Made by a program: the position numbers and the translations under genes. This document shows, piece after piece, positions 17,168 to 25,423 of a stretch of 64,000 bases of DNA. The stretch's first letter is position 1. The number at the start of each line of letters is the position of its first letter. The DNA is taken from contig DATJRJ010000129.1 of the NCBI GenBank assembly GCA_035504735.1, positions 7,708-71,707 on the forward strand, given 5' to 3'. Below the pieces are notes generated by a model, which saw nothing but the letters and a program-made list of their open reading frames with translations, did no database searches and was not told the DNA's origin. This stretch comes from JAJPIG01 sp035504735 (GTDB lineage Bacteria > Desulfobacterota > Binatia > Binatales > Binataceae).

Positions 17168-18175
17168 TCAGAACTCAGCCTTGAGTTCGCGGCTGAGCAG
17201 ATCCTCAACAATATCGCGCGGCGCCTCAGCTTCATAGAGGGCGCGATTGACCGCCTCGACGATTGGCATCTCGACGCCGGTCGCGCGCGCCAGCTCGATT
17301 ATCGAGCGGGCATTGGCATAACCTTCAGCGACCGGTTTGCCTTCGCCATGGCGAAGCGCCTCGGTAACCTTCTCGCCACGGCCCAGCCGGACGCCGAGCG
17401 CGCGATTACGCGACAGCTCGCCGGTGCATGTCAGGACCAGGTCGCCCAGCCCGGCGAGCCCACCGATCGTTTCGCGCCGCGCTCCCAGAGCCGTGGCGAG
17501 CCGGGTGACCTCGGCAAGGCCGCGCGTGATCACGGCGGCGCGGGCGCCTGAGCCGAGCCCGAGACCGTCGCCGATTCCGGTCGCGATCGCGATTACGTTC
17601 TTGACCGCGCCCGCCAGCTCGACCCCGCGGACATCGATGCTGCGGTAAACCCGTAGCGCGCTGCCCGAAAAGATTGCCTGGACCTCGCGCGCCGTCTCCT
17701 CGTCCGGCGCGGCTGCGACCAGCGCCGCGGGCTTGCCGGCCGCCACCTCTGCGGCGAAACCTGGTCCCGAAAGGACGGCCAGCTTCACGCCCGGCGCAAC
17801 CAACGCCGTGAGCATCGCGCTCATCGTCAGCAGCGTGCGCTCTTCGATGCCCTTGGTGGTACTCACGACGACCGTGCCAGGACGGATCGCGCCGGCGACC
17901 TCGGAAATCGTCGCGCGGGCGAAACTCGACGGTATCGCCATCACGACGATCCCGGCCTCGCGGACCGCCTCAGCCCACCGATCTGCAATCTTGAGTGCGG
18001 ATGGGAAGACGATTCCAGGTAGATAGGTCGAATTTTCGCGCCGTTCGACAAATGAATCGAGCTGGGCGTGACGACGCACGCAAAGCGTCGTCGGCCGGCC
18101 GGCACGCGCGAGCATCACGGCAATCGTGGTGCCCCAGGCTCCCGCCCCGAGAATCGCTGCTGGCGCCGATTTCAA
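17168..18175 (-). CDS. gpsA: Glycerol-3-phosphate dehydrogenase [NAD(P)+]
   Basis: 335 residues; reduces dihydroxyacetone phosphate to sn-glycerol-3-phosphate for phospholipid synthesis in the cytoplasm. The N-terminal ILGAGAWGTTIAVMLARAG is the nucleotide fold, STTKGIEERTL and LSGPGFAAEVAAGKP are family signatures, and AGAVKNVIAIATGIGDGLGLG holds the catalytic Lys. The C-terminal ETIGGLAGLGDLVLTC and SRNRALG complete the match. It lies in a minus-strand run between DUF1054 and the Cys-rich gene. Confidence 0.96.
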   Translation of the reverse strand: MKSAPAAILGAGAWGTTIAVMLARAGRPTTLCVRRHAQLDSFVERRENSTYLPGIVFPSALKIADRWAEAVREAGIVVMAIPSSFARATISEVAGAIRPGTVVVSTTKGIEERTLLTMSAMLTALVAPGVKLAVLSGPGFAAEVAAGKPAALVAAAPDEETAREVQAIFSGSALRVYRSIDVRGVELAGAVKNVIAIATGIGDGLGLGSGARAAVITRGLAEVTRLATALGARRETIGGLAGLGDLVLTCTGELSRNRALGVRLGRGEKVTEALRHGEGKPVAEGYANARSIIELARATGVEMPIVEAVNRALYEAEAPRDIVEDLLSRELKAEF

Positions 18176-18230
18176 TCCTGACTTTCCGCCGGAGGTCGAT
18201 GCCGTGGCCGGCTATCCCGAAGGCCGTCCG

Positions 18231-18851
18231 TCAATTGACGGCGCGCAACACCCGGTAGAGCGGTTCGAGTTCGCGAAACGCATCGAGCAGTTCGGCCCGA
18301 TCGAGGCGGAGTGCCTCGCCGCGCGGCCATCCGAAGCCGATATCGAGCTCGCCGGTTTTTCTGGCGAGATTTTCGCCGAGCTCATCGAAGAATTCCTTGC
18401 CGGCAGCTACGGTGGCCGGAAGCTGCTGGAAATCCCATTTGTCGTAGCGGGCGATTTTCGTACCGTCGAGAGTCCTGGCGAGTTCGGCCCCGCGGCGTCT
18501 GAGTCCGCCCGCCATCTCGGGCCGCTGGTCGGCCTCCGATTTTACCACCGCACGAGCATGGAGTCCCACGCCGGAGATGCAGAGCGCCAGGTAGCCGTAG
18601 CGCTTGTAGCCTTTGGGCGACGGGCCGAACGCGGCCCAGGTCTCGGGCGGAGGATTCACCGTGCGGCGCGCGTGCTTGGCGACATGCGGAAAGAATTCCA
18701 GGTGCAGCAGACGGGCGAGCTCCGGCGCCAGATCGTCGCCGAGCCGCATCAGCCGGGGACGGACGTGAGCATAGATTTGCTGCATGCGCTCGTTGAAGCC
18801 CTCGGTGTCGAAGACCCTGAAACTGGCCGCCGTAAATCCGAGAGTCGCCAC
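18231..18851 (-). CDS. DUF1054/UPF0637 (YktB-like) family protein
   Basis: 206 residues. The central segment HVAKHARRTVNPPPETWAAF is the hallmark of the UPF0637 family, followed by GYKRYGYLALCISGVGLHA. The N terminus FTAASFRVFDTEGFNERMQQ also matches. Structures of the family are known but function is not; it is best known in Firmicutes. The gene starts 32 bases after the GFA-family stop and ends 55 bases before gpsA on the same strand. Confidence 0.85.
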   Translation of the reverse strand: MATLGFTAASFRVFDTEGFNERMQQIYAHVRPRLMRLGDDLAPELARLLHLEFFPHVAKHARRTVNPPPETWAAFGPSPKGYKRYGYLALCISGVGLHARAVVKSEADQRPEMAGGLRRRGAELARTLDGTKIARYDKWDFQQLPATVAAGKEFFDELGENLARKTGELDIGFGWPRGEALRLDRAELLDAFRELEPLYRVLRAVN

Positions 18852-18883
18852 GCTCGCCTCGTCTTCAGGTTCCCGGAAATCGA

Positions 18884-19282
18884 TTAACTCTGCTTTACGC
18901 GCGGACGTTCGTAGCTGACGCCCTCGCGATGGGCCGCTTCCCAGTTACGCCCGTCGAAATAGCCGGGCTTGAGCTGTGCGATATCAACGCCGTCGAGGCA
19001 GCGGATGTTGACATCGATCGCTTCAGGCGCCGCACGCGGTATGTAATAGGGAGCGCATCCGCAAATCGCGCAGAAGTAATGTTTTGCCACCCCGGTATTG
19101 AAGCTGTAGGTCACGATGCCATCGTCGGAAGAGAGCAGCCGGAATTGATCGCGTGGCACGATCCAATGCAGGTAGCCCTTCTTGGCGCAGATCGAGCAGT
19201 TGCATTCGATCGCCTCGACGAGTTCCCCGTCGACCTCGAAAACGATCTCGCCGCAGTGACATCCACCTCGATAAGTAGCCAT
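18884..19282 (-). CDS. GFA/CENP-V family zinc protein
   Basis: 132 residues from the ATG at 19282, with GGCGG just upstream; a longer frame exists but its first 31 codons lack family similarity. Zinc-ligand motifs are complete: GGCHCGEIVFEV, IECNCSICAKKGYLH and YFCAICGCAPYY, followed by DVNIRCLDGVD. The family was named for glutathione-dependent formaldehyde activation, but most members have no proven activity. It heads the minus-strand run toward dapB and is divergent from the aryl-CoA ligase. Confidence 0.9.
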   Translation of the reverse strand: MATYRGGCHCGEIVFEVDGELVEAIECNCSICAKKGYLHWIVPRDQFRLLSSDDGIVTYSFNTGVAKHYFCAICGCAPYYIPRAAPEAIDVNIRCLDGVDIAQLKPGYFDGRNWEAAHREGVSYERPRVKQS

Positions 19283-19435
19283 ATCCGCCAGCCGTTTCGG
19301 GCGCCGAGAATTTCTGAGAGCGGGCGCCGTATCGCGCGCCAAGTGTAACGCTTTTCGTATCGGACGGGAAAGCAAACGGTTGCGGGCGCGCTGGCCAAGT
19401 GTTTAGGTGGCGTCGACGGGGACCGCTGACGCACG

Positions 19436-21025
19436 ATGCCCCGCGAAATCATGCGGATTAACGCGGCGGAAGAGATTCTGCGACCGGCCCGGGAACGCGG
19501 CTTCGATGCGCAGCCGGCGCTGATCGCTGGCACTCGAACGATTTTGTATCGCGAGCTCGCCGCGATGGTGAACCGGGCTGGCAACGCGCTGCGCGCCCTC
19601 GGCGTCGAGCGCGAGCATCGGGTGTTGCTGATGCTCAACGACAGCCCGGAATTGATCTACGCCTATCTCGGCGCGATACGGATCGGGGCGGTCGCGATCG
19701 CGTTCAACACCCGTTCGTCACCGGCCGAACTCAAATTTGCGATCGAAGACAGCGGCGCACGGGTCCTATTGATCGGCGGAGAATATCTCGAGGGCTACCG
19801 CGCCATCGCGGGGCACCTGCGAGACCGCGTGTGCGTGGCAGTGGCCGGAGGATCCCATCCCGACTTCGCGAACCTCGATGAGCTAATCGCGGCCGCGCCG
19901 GATGAACTCGCTTTCGAGCCGATGCGGCCCGATGATATGGCGTTCTGGATCTACACTTCAGGCACCACCGGCACGCCCAAAGCCGCAGTGCATCTGCATC
20001 GCGACGCGCTTGGCGCCGGACCGTATCTCGAGCAATGCCTCGGCGTACGCGCGGGCGACCGGCTGTTCTCGACCTCGAAATTGTTCTTTGCCTATGCGCT
20101 CGGTAATTGCCTGTTCGGGTCGTTACGGCTGGGCGCGGTCAGCGTGCTGTATCCCGGCTGGCCCGATGCGGCGAGCGTTGCGGATATTATCGGGACGGTG
20201 CGGCCCGAGGTGGTCTTCAGCGTGCCCACGCTCTATCGCAACCTGATTGCGTCGGGGCGTGCGTGCGAGCCCGGATTCGCGGCGGTGCGCGCTTACGCGT
20301 CTGCCGGTGAGCGATTGCCGCCGGCGCTGGCCGAGAGCTGGCATCGTACGACCGGCGTCAGGATTTTCGAGGGGATGGGAACCTCGGAGACCATCTACAT
20401 GGCCTTTTCGAATTCGGCGGCAGCCTATCGGCCCGGCTCGTCGGGAAGAGTGGCGCCTGGCGCGGAGGTGAAGCTGGTCGACGAGCACGGCGAGCCGGTA
20501 AGCGAACCGGGAAAGATCGGCACGCTGTGGATTCGGATGGCTTCGGCCAGCGAGCGTTACTGGAATCAGCCGGAAATCACGCAGCGCGCCTTTGCCCGAG
20601 CCTGGTTTCGGACCGGCGATCTTTATTCGTTCGATGCCGAGGGCTTCTGGTATCACCACGGGCGGGCCGACGAGATGCTCAAGATCTCGGGGCAATGGGT
20701 CAGCCCGGCTGAAATCGAGGAATGCGCGGCGACGATCCCGGAAATCGCGGAGGCGGCTGCCGTCGGGATTCCCAACCCCGACGGCCTGATACGGCTCGCA
20801 CTGGCGGTGGTGGTTCGCTCGGATGAGGCTGACCGCGAACAGGTGGCCGCCAAGCTGCGTACGACGCTCACCAGGCATCTCTCAATCTACAAATGTCCGC
20901 GTGATATTCGCTTTGTCGATCGGCTGCCGCGTACCGCGACCGGCAAGCTCCAGCGCTTCCGTCTCTGCCAGGAACTCAGCGGCGGCGCGACCGCGGGTGG
21001 CGGGCGTGACGGCGCTGATCAATAA
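19436..21025 (+). CDS. Benzoate-CoA ligase family acyl-CoA synthetase
   Basis: 529-residue ANL-superfamily enzyme that would activate an aromatic or other acid with ATP and CoA. Motifs: YTSGTTGTPKA (phosphate loop), FSTSKLFFAYALGN (the aromatic-acid group signature), EGMGTSETIYM, WFRTGDLYSFD, ADEMLKISGQWVSPAEIE and the C-terminal RTATGKLQR lysine. Start is ATG at 19436; an in-frame ATG at 19451 is also possible. It is followed at 18 bases by a RidA gene and then a LigB-type dioxygenase, so the substrate is likely an aromatic carboxylate. Confidence 0.88.
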   Translation: MPREIMRINAAEEILRPARERGFDAQPALIAGTRTILYRELAAMVNRAGNALRALGVEREHRVLLMLNDSPELIYAYLGAIRIGAVAIAFNTRSSPAELKFAIEDSGARVLLIGGEYLEGYRAIAGHLRDRVCVAVAGGSHPDFANLDELIAAAPDELAFEPMRPDDMAFWIYTSGTTGTPKAAVHLHRDALGAGPYLEQCLGVRAGDRLFSTSKLFFAYALGNCLFGSLRLGAVSVLYPGWPDAASVADIIGTVRPEVVFSVPTLYRNLIASGRACEPGFAAVRAYASAGERLPPALAESWHRTTGVRIFEGMGTSETIYMAFSNSAAAYRPGSSGRVAPGAEVKLVDEHGEPVSEPGKIGTLWIRMASASERYWNQPEITQRAFARAWFRTGDLYSFDAEGFWYHHGRADEMLKISGQWVSPAEIEECAATIPEIAEAAAVGIPNPDGLIRLALAVVVRSDEADREQVAAKLRTTLTRHLSIYKCPRDIRFVDRLPRTATGKLQRFRLCQELSGGATAGGGRDGADQ

Positions 21026-21043
21026 TTGCGGGAGGAAGGAGCC

Positions 21044-21448
21044 GTGCCCAAGCAGATCATCACATCGCAGAGCGCACCGACCACCGGCTTCACCGATCGT
21101 CAGACGCCCGCGCCAATCGCCCAGGCTATTCGCTTCGGCAACCTGTTATTCGTTTCGGGCCAGGGACCGCTCAATCCCGAAACGCGCGAAGTGGCGCCGG
21201 GCGATATCGCCGTGCAGGCGCGCCAGACGCTCGACAATCTGATTGCGGTGCTGGGCGCCGCCGGCGCGACGCTCAAGAACGTGGTTAACATGCGCGTGAT
21301 CCTGCGGGATGTCGCGGATTTCCCGCAATTCAACGCGGTCTTCCGCGAGTACATGGGCGGCGAGAAGGTGACGCGCACCTGCGTCGGCGCGACGCCACAT
21401 CGCGCTGGTGTCAACGTCGAGATCGACTGCGTTGCGATGTTCGATTGA
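21044..21448 (+). CDS. RidA/YjgF-family deaminase-like protein
   Basis: 134 residues from GTG at 21044, chosen because GGAGGAAGGA lies immediately upstream. Conserved segments are APIAQAIRFGNLLFVSGQGP, QARQTLDNLIAVL, VVNMRVILRDVADF and RTCVGATPHRAGVNVEIDCV, including the Arg that binds carboxylates. RidA proteins hydrolyse reactive enamines and imines; one branch is 2-aminomuconate deaminase in aminophenol meta-cleavage. Its place between an aryl-CoA ligase and a LigB-type dioxygenase makes that role attractive, but this is inference. Confidence 0.88.
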   Translation: MPKQIITSQSAPTTGFTDRQTPAPIAQAIRFGNLLFVSGQGPLNPETREVAPGDIAVQARQTLDNLIAVLGAAGATLKNVVNMRVILRDVADFPQFNAVFREYMGGEKVTRTCVGATPHRAGVNVEIDCVAMFD

Positions 21449-21466
21449 ACGGCGGAGGACAGCACC

Positions 21467-22294
21467 ATGGACAGCGGCATTATCTGTTCGGGAGTCACGC
21501 CCCATACCCCGCGAATGGGAGTTGAGTCGAGGGCGCCTGATTTCGCACGCCCGGTGATCGCGGGGTCATACCAGATGGGCGAGGCGCTGCACGCGATGAA
21601 GCCCGACGTCTTCGTAGTGAACTCGGCCCACTGGATCTCGACCTTCAACTGGTACGCCACCTGCCAGCCCGAGCATCGCGGGATGTGCGTAGCCGACGAG
21701 GCCCCCGACCTGATTCCCGGCGTACCGTACCGGCGACCCGGGATGCCGCAGTTTGCCGGCGCCATCGTCGACGAGGTCAAGGCGATCGGCTGCCCGATCT
21801 ATCGCAACGAGACCGAGCACTTCACCTGGGATTACGGATCGTACGTGCCGCTGCATTACCTCGATCCCGACCAGAGTGTGCCCGCAGTGCTGGTCCCGAC
21901 CTGCATCTCGGCCGATCTCGATGAATGTATGAAAGTCGGCGCCGCGATCGATCGTGCGGCGCGCAAAGTCGGCGTGCGCGCGATCTTTCTCGCCAGTTGC
22001 AGCCTTTCGCACAAGCTGGTGCGCGGCCCCGATCAATGGCCGTCGCCCGAGCGCCTGGAAATCGACCGTGCGTTCATCCGGATGCTGTGCGACGGGCGCA
22101 TCGCAGAGGCCAAGCGCTGGTTCCCCGAATATTGTGAGCAGGTCGTCGCCGAAGTCGGGGGACGCGATCTGGCCACGATGCTCGGCTGCCTCGACGAGAA
22201 TGACGGGCCGTATGTCGGCCGGCAGTTCGGCGCTTACGGACAATCGTCAGGCAGCGGCAACACCAGTGTCGCCATCTGGCGTGCGAATCAGTAG
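21467..22294 (+). CDS. LigB-type (class III) extradiol ring-cleavage dioxygenase
   Basis: 275 residues of the LigB/MEMO-like superfamily, which cleave catechol-type or aminophenol-type rings with Fe(II). TPHTPRM supplies an early His, VVNSAHWISTF and TEHFTWDYGSYVPLHYL supply further His and Asp/Glu, and FLASCSLSHKLVRGP resembles the C-terminal His region of LigB. No gene for a small LigA-like subunit is visible. It starts 18 bases after ridA with a GGCGGAGGA site and ends 37 bases before the convergent lpxL-type gene. The exact ring substrate is unknown. Confidence 0.83.
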   Translation: MDSGIICSGVTPHTPRMGVESRAPDFARPVIAGSYQMGEALHAMKPDVFVVNSAHWISTFNWYATCQPEHRGMCVADEAPDLIPGVPYRRPGMPQFAGAIVDEVKAIGCPIYRNETEHFTWDYGSYVPLHYLDPDQSVPAVLVPTCISADLDECMKVGAAIDRAARKVGVRAIFLASCSLSHKLVRGPDQWPSPERLEIDRAFIRMLCDGRIAEAKRWFPEYCEQVVAEVGGRDLATMLGCLDENDGPYVGRQFGAYGQSSGSGNTSVAIWRANQ

Positions 22295-22331
22295 CGAGAG
22301 CACCTCAAGTGAAGATTGGCGGCGCGGCGAA

Positions 22332-23378
22332 CTAATTATCGTAAATTGGCGCCATCCCGCGCGGCCGCGTCCGGAAGCGCCGGTGGATCCACAGGAACTG
22401 CTCAGGATACCGGCGCACCATCGCTTCCACGGCGGCAACGAAACGGCGGGTATTCTCCAGGATATCGGCGGCTTCGTCACCGGTAGTCTGCAGCGCGATT
22501 TCGGGCTGAATCTCGATGCGATGGCCGCGATGGTCGGGCTGCCGCACGATAAAGACCGGCACTACCGGCGCGCCCGAGATTCGCGCCAGGCGCGCGAGGC
22601 CGCTGGCGGTGGCAGCCGGCTCGCCGAAGAAGGGTACGAACACCGCCTCGCTGCGTTTGGCGTTCTGATCGAAAGGGATGCCGACCATCTTGCCCTGCCT
22701 GAGTGTCCGCAGCACCGCGCGCGCCGCGGCATGCTTGCGGATTATCTCGACACCGGCGCGCTCGCGCACGAAAGTCATCAAAGCGTCGCCGGCCAGGAAG
22801 CGCTGGGTATGATGGACCAGGCTTATCTGGAAACCTTTGAGGGCATGGGCCGCGGGCAACAATTCGAAGTTGCCGAAATGAGCGGTCAGGATCAGTATGC
22901 CGCGGCCCGGATATTTGGTTTTGATCCAATCCCAGTAATCGAAACGATCGTAGCTGACGCGCCTGGTGAAGCGACGATAAAAGAAACCACCGAGCCGGAC
23001 GTACTCGGCGGCGCAGCGGCCTAGATTGACATAGGAGGTGCGCAGTATTCGCCGACGCTCGCGGTCGGTCTTTTCAGGAAAGGCGAGCGCCAGGTTCTTT
23101 TCTCCGATGCGGACGTGGCGCCGGTCGAGCCAATAGGCGGTCCATCCGCCGAACACGCCGAGCGGGTAAAGGATGAAATCCGGCAGCAGGCTCAGCAGGT
23201 GGATCAATGCCGCCATTGCCCAGAACACGATCCGATGCGTGATGCCGAGCCGCAGCTTGCCGCGCTCGCGGGCAGGCTTCTCGCGCGCAACCGGGATCGC
23301 CCGCGCGGCGCCGGCGGCCGGCGGATCGGTTACGGCGAGGGCGGACGGGTTGTCCTGGATAGTTGTCGACTCAGGCAC
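22332..23378 (-). CDS. LpxL/HtrB-family lipid A acyltransferase
   Basis: 348-residue inner-membrane acyltransferase. After an extended polar N terminus of about 45 residues comes a hydrophobic anchor (VFWAMAALIHLLSLLPDFIL). The catalytic H-x4-E motif is present as AHFGNFE. Further segments are GIPFDQNAKRSEAVFVPFFG and the C-terminal FLWIHRRFRTRP, both usual for the late acyltransferases of lipid A synthesis. It follows glgC by 27 bases on the same strand. Presence implies an outer membrane. Chain length and LpxL versus LpxM type cannot be told. Confidence 0.88.
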   Translation of the reverse strand: MPESTTIQDNPSALAVTDPPAAGAARAIPVAREKPARERGKLRLGITHRIVFWAMAALIHLLSLLPDFILYPLGVFGGWTAYWLDRRHVRIGEKNLALAFPEKTDRERRRILRTSYVNLGRCAAEYVRLGGFFYRRFTRRVSYDRFDYWDWIKTKYPGRGILILTAHFGNFELLPAAHALKGFQISLVHHTQRFLAGDALMTFVRERAGVEIIRKHAAARAVLRTLRQGKMVGIPFDQNAKRSEAVFVPFFGEPAATASGLARLARISGAPVVPVFIVRQPDHRGHRIEIQPEIALQTTGDEAADILENTRRFVAAVEAMVRRYPEQFLWIHRRFRTRPRGMAPIYDN

Positions 23379-23405
23379 TGTGGCAGGCGGCCGAAGCGGA
23401 TCGGT

Positions 23406-24674
23406 TCAGAGCACCGGGCGCTCGCGTTTCGGGCCCTTGGGAATCACCACCAGGCCCGATTCGGTGACGAAGAAACGCTTGCGGTCGCGTTCCAGATCGT
23501 AGCCGATCTCGTCGCCTTCCGGAACGTAGACGTTCTTGTCGATAATTGCCCGCCGCACGCGCGCGTGGCGGCCGACTTCGGCATAGTCCATCAGGACCGA
23601 ATCCTCGACCTGGCTGTAAGAGTGGATGAAGACCGAGCGACCGAGCACTGAGTTGCGCACCGTGCCGCCCGACACGATGCAGCCTTCGGAGACGATCGAA
23701 TGCAACGCCTGGCCGCGCCGGCCGTTTTCATCGAAGACGAACTTTGCCGGCGGTTGGCCATAATAGGAGGTGCGCAGCGGCCAATACGGATTGTAGAGGT
23801 TCAGATGCGGCCGCGCATCGCGCAGATCCATGTTGGCTTCATAGTAGGCTTCGAGCGTGCCGACGTCGCGCCAGTAGCTCAGGTTGACCTCGGAATCGCC
23901 GCGAATCCGGTTGGTCATGAAGTTGTAGGCATAGACGGGAACTTCGTCGATCAGCTTGGGAATCAGGTCACGGCCGAAGTCGTGCTGGCTGGTGTCGTTG
24001 TGCGCATCGTCGATCAGGGCCTCGTTCAACACACCCGGCGCGAAAATGTAGTTGCCCATCGACGCCAGGCATCGATCGGCCCCCCCGGGCATCGGACGCG
24101 GATTGGCGGGCTTTTCCTCGAAGCCGCGCACCCGCAGGTCCGAGTCGGCCTCAAGCACGCCGAAGCTGCTGGCATCCTCGAGCGCGACCGGCAGCGTCGC
24201 GACGGTAACGGCGGCGCGATGCTCGAGATGGAAGTCGATCATCTGTTGTACGTCCATCCGGTAGATATGGTCGGCGCCGAAGACCGCGACCAGATCGGGC
24301 TTATTGTCCTCGATCAGGTTCAGATTCTGGAAAATGGCGTCGGCCGTGCCTAGGTACCAGGTCTCGCCCATCCGCATCTGGGCCGGCACCGGGGTGATGA
24401 AATGGTCGGACATCACGCTCCCGAACTGCCAGCCATCCTTGAGATGCTCGATTAGCGACTGCGAACGCCACTGCACCAGCACATAGATGGAGTAGATTCC
24501 CGAGTTCACCAGATTCGAGAGCACGAAATCGATCATCCGGTACTTGCCGCCGAACGGGACCGCCGGCTTGGCACGGTCGCGGGTCAGCGGATGGAGCCGG
24601 GTGCCCTGTCCTCCGGCCATCACCAGCCCCAGCGTTCTCATCCGAGGCCCGTAGTTAGTTCGAATTTCGTTCAT
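23406..24674 (-). CDS. glgC: Glucose-1-phosphate adenylyltransferase
   Basis: 422 residues; makes ADP-glucose for glycogen. The N-terminal LGLVMAGGQGTRLHPLTRDR is the nucleotidyl-transfer loop, AKPAVPFGGKYRMIDF carries the pyrophosphate-contact Lys, and FGADHIYRMD and GFEEKPANP are substrate-site motifs. The C-terminal left-handed beta-helix (SIVSEGCIVSGGTVRNSVLG) completes the enzyme. Start ATG at 24674 with a TATACT box about 20 bases upstream. The family is allosteric; effectors cannot be read here. Confidence 0.95.
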   Translation of the reverse strand: MNEIRTNYGPRMRTLGLVMAGGQGTRLHPLTRDRAKPAVPFGGKYRMIDFVLSNLVNSGIYSIYVLVQWRSQSLIEHLKDGWQFGSVMSDHFITPVPAQMRMGETWYLGTADAIFQNLNLIEDNKPDLVAVFGADHIYRMDVQQMIDFHLEHRAAVTVATLPVALEDASSFGVLEADSDLRVRGFEEKPANPRPMPGGADRCLASMGNYIFAPGVLNEALIDDAHNDTSQHDFGRDLIPKLIDEVPVYAYNFMTNRIRGDSEVNLSYWRDVGTLEAYYEANMDLRDARPHLNLYNPYWPLRTSYYGQPPAKFVFDENGRRGQALHSIVSEGCIVSGGTVRNSVLGRSVFIHSYSQVEDSVLMDYAEVGRHARVRRAIIDKNVYVPEGDEIGYDLERDRKRFFVTESGLVVIPKGPKRERPVL

Positions 24675-24693
24675 GACCGGAAATCGCTGGGCT

Positions 24694-24741
24694 AGTATAA
24701 GTGTGGTCCAAATTCCACGAAAGCCCGCCCCAGGTTAACCT
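24694..24741 (-). promoter_or_regulatory. Candidate glgC promoter (-10 TATACT) and AGGTTAACCT palindrome
   Basis: On the minus strand TATACT (24699 to 24694) lies 20 bases before the glgC ATG. No good -35 hexamer is seen 16-18 bases further up. The perfect 10-base palindrome AGGTTAACCT at 24732-24741 lies near where a -35 or an operator would be, suggesting an activated or repressed promoter. Confidence 0.35.
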
Positions 24742-24852
24742 CAAAGATTCACGAAAAAATTCGCAAAGCCTAAAGTCGTGGAAAAACTTCAGGCGCAAAC
24801 TGCTATGAGATTCTTACACCTCGCCTGAGGAGTCCTGAAAAAGAGTCCGCTT

Positions 24853-24877
24853 TGCGGGTATTTCATACTTACCCGCA
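24853..24877. promoter_or_regulatory. Inverted repeat TGCGGGTA-9 nt-TACCCGCA
   Basis: Perfect 8-base arms with a 9-base loop, about 114 bases upstream of the zinc-ribbon gene and 180 bases upstream of glgC. No U-run follows on either strand, so an operator or RNA hairpin in a leader is likelier than a terminator. Confidence 0.35.
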
Positions 24878-24990
24878 GAAAACGCAAACCCGGCATGGGC
24901 TTTGCGTGAAGCTTTGGACAGCGCGTTCGTCTAATCCTCTCGAATGCCATAAGGGACGAACCGAAAGTAAGGGAAAAAAAGGTGAGCATC

Positions 24991-25290
24991 ATGCAGACTA
25001 TCGCACCCCGCCAAGAATCGAATACCACTTCCCAGGGAGTCGTGTACCGGACCACTTGTCAGAACCCGGGATGCGGTTTCAAATTTGACCTGCGGATCAC
25101 AGCCGAAAATGCCGGCCTGCTGGGCGGCACGATGCCGTGTCCTCGATGTCGCCGTCATGGCGGCATGCTGAAGCGCGAGGGACGTCTCGGCGATCGGCTG
25201 TTTGGAGCCAAACTGGTATTTCGTGCCGTCGGTATCAGTCATGGACCCAGCGATGAAGATGGAGAACTGTTTTCCGACCGCTTGAACTGA
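24991..25290 (+). CDS. Small zinc-ribbon-type protein
   Basis: 99 residues from the ATG at 24991, with AGGTGA five bases upstream; an in-frame GTG at 24982 would add three residues. Four cysteines form C23-x4-C28 and C50-x2-C53 (TCQNPGCGFKF and PCPRCRRHGG), a rubredoxin-like or zinc-ribbon knuckle pair. The rest has no recognised domain. It stands alone between a control region and a strong terminator, so it is probably a monocistronic, well-expressed gene. Role unknown; regulatory or nucleic acid binding is a guess. Confidence 0.72.
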   Translation: MQTIAPRQESNTTSQGVVYRTTCQNPGCGFKFDLRITAENAGLLGGTMPCPRCRRHGGMLKREGRLGDRLFGAKLVFRAVGISHGPSDEDGELFSDRLN

Positions 25291-25360
25291 TTATCCGTAT
25301 TCCTGGAAGCAGCCGGAACCGCCGCCTCCCAGCCACCGACCGGTTGCCTTCTGCCCGCGC

Positions 25361-25400
25361 GCGGACGCCGCTCGATTCATGGGCGGCGTCCGCCGTTTTT
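25361..25400 (+). terminator. Rho-independent terminator after the zinc-ribbon gene
   Basis: GCGGACGCCGC (25361-25371) and GCGGCGTCCGC (25383-25393) form a perfect 11-base stem with an 11-base loop, followed two bases later by TTTTT. It lies 70 bases after the zinc-ribbon stop and before the convergent GST gene. This is the clearest intrinsic terminator found in the window. Confidence 0.85.
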
Positions 25401-25423
25401 GGCCGGATCTCGTCCGGGCAGGA

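Larger units (their letters stand above)
24675..24990. other. Divergent intergenic region between glgC and the zinc-ribbon gene
   Basis: About 316 bases, relatively AT-rich, holding control signals for two divergent genes: a TATACT box and an AGGTTAACCT palindrome on the glgC side, and a TGCGGGTA inverted repeat on the other side. A minus-strand open frame crossing it into the zinc-ribbon gene looks non-coding. Nothing else is recognised. Confidence 0.6.

Noticed and set aside
24789..25055. Minus-strand 88-codon frame between glgC and the zinc-ribbon gene
   Set aside because: It crosses the ribosome site and first codons of the zinc-ribbon gene and shows no motif; probably non-coding.
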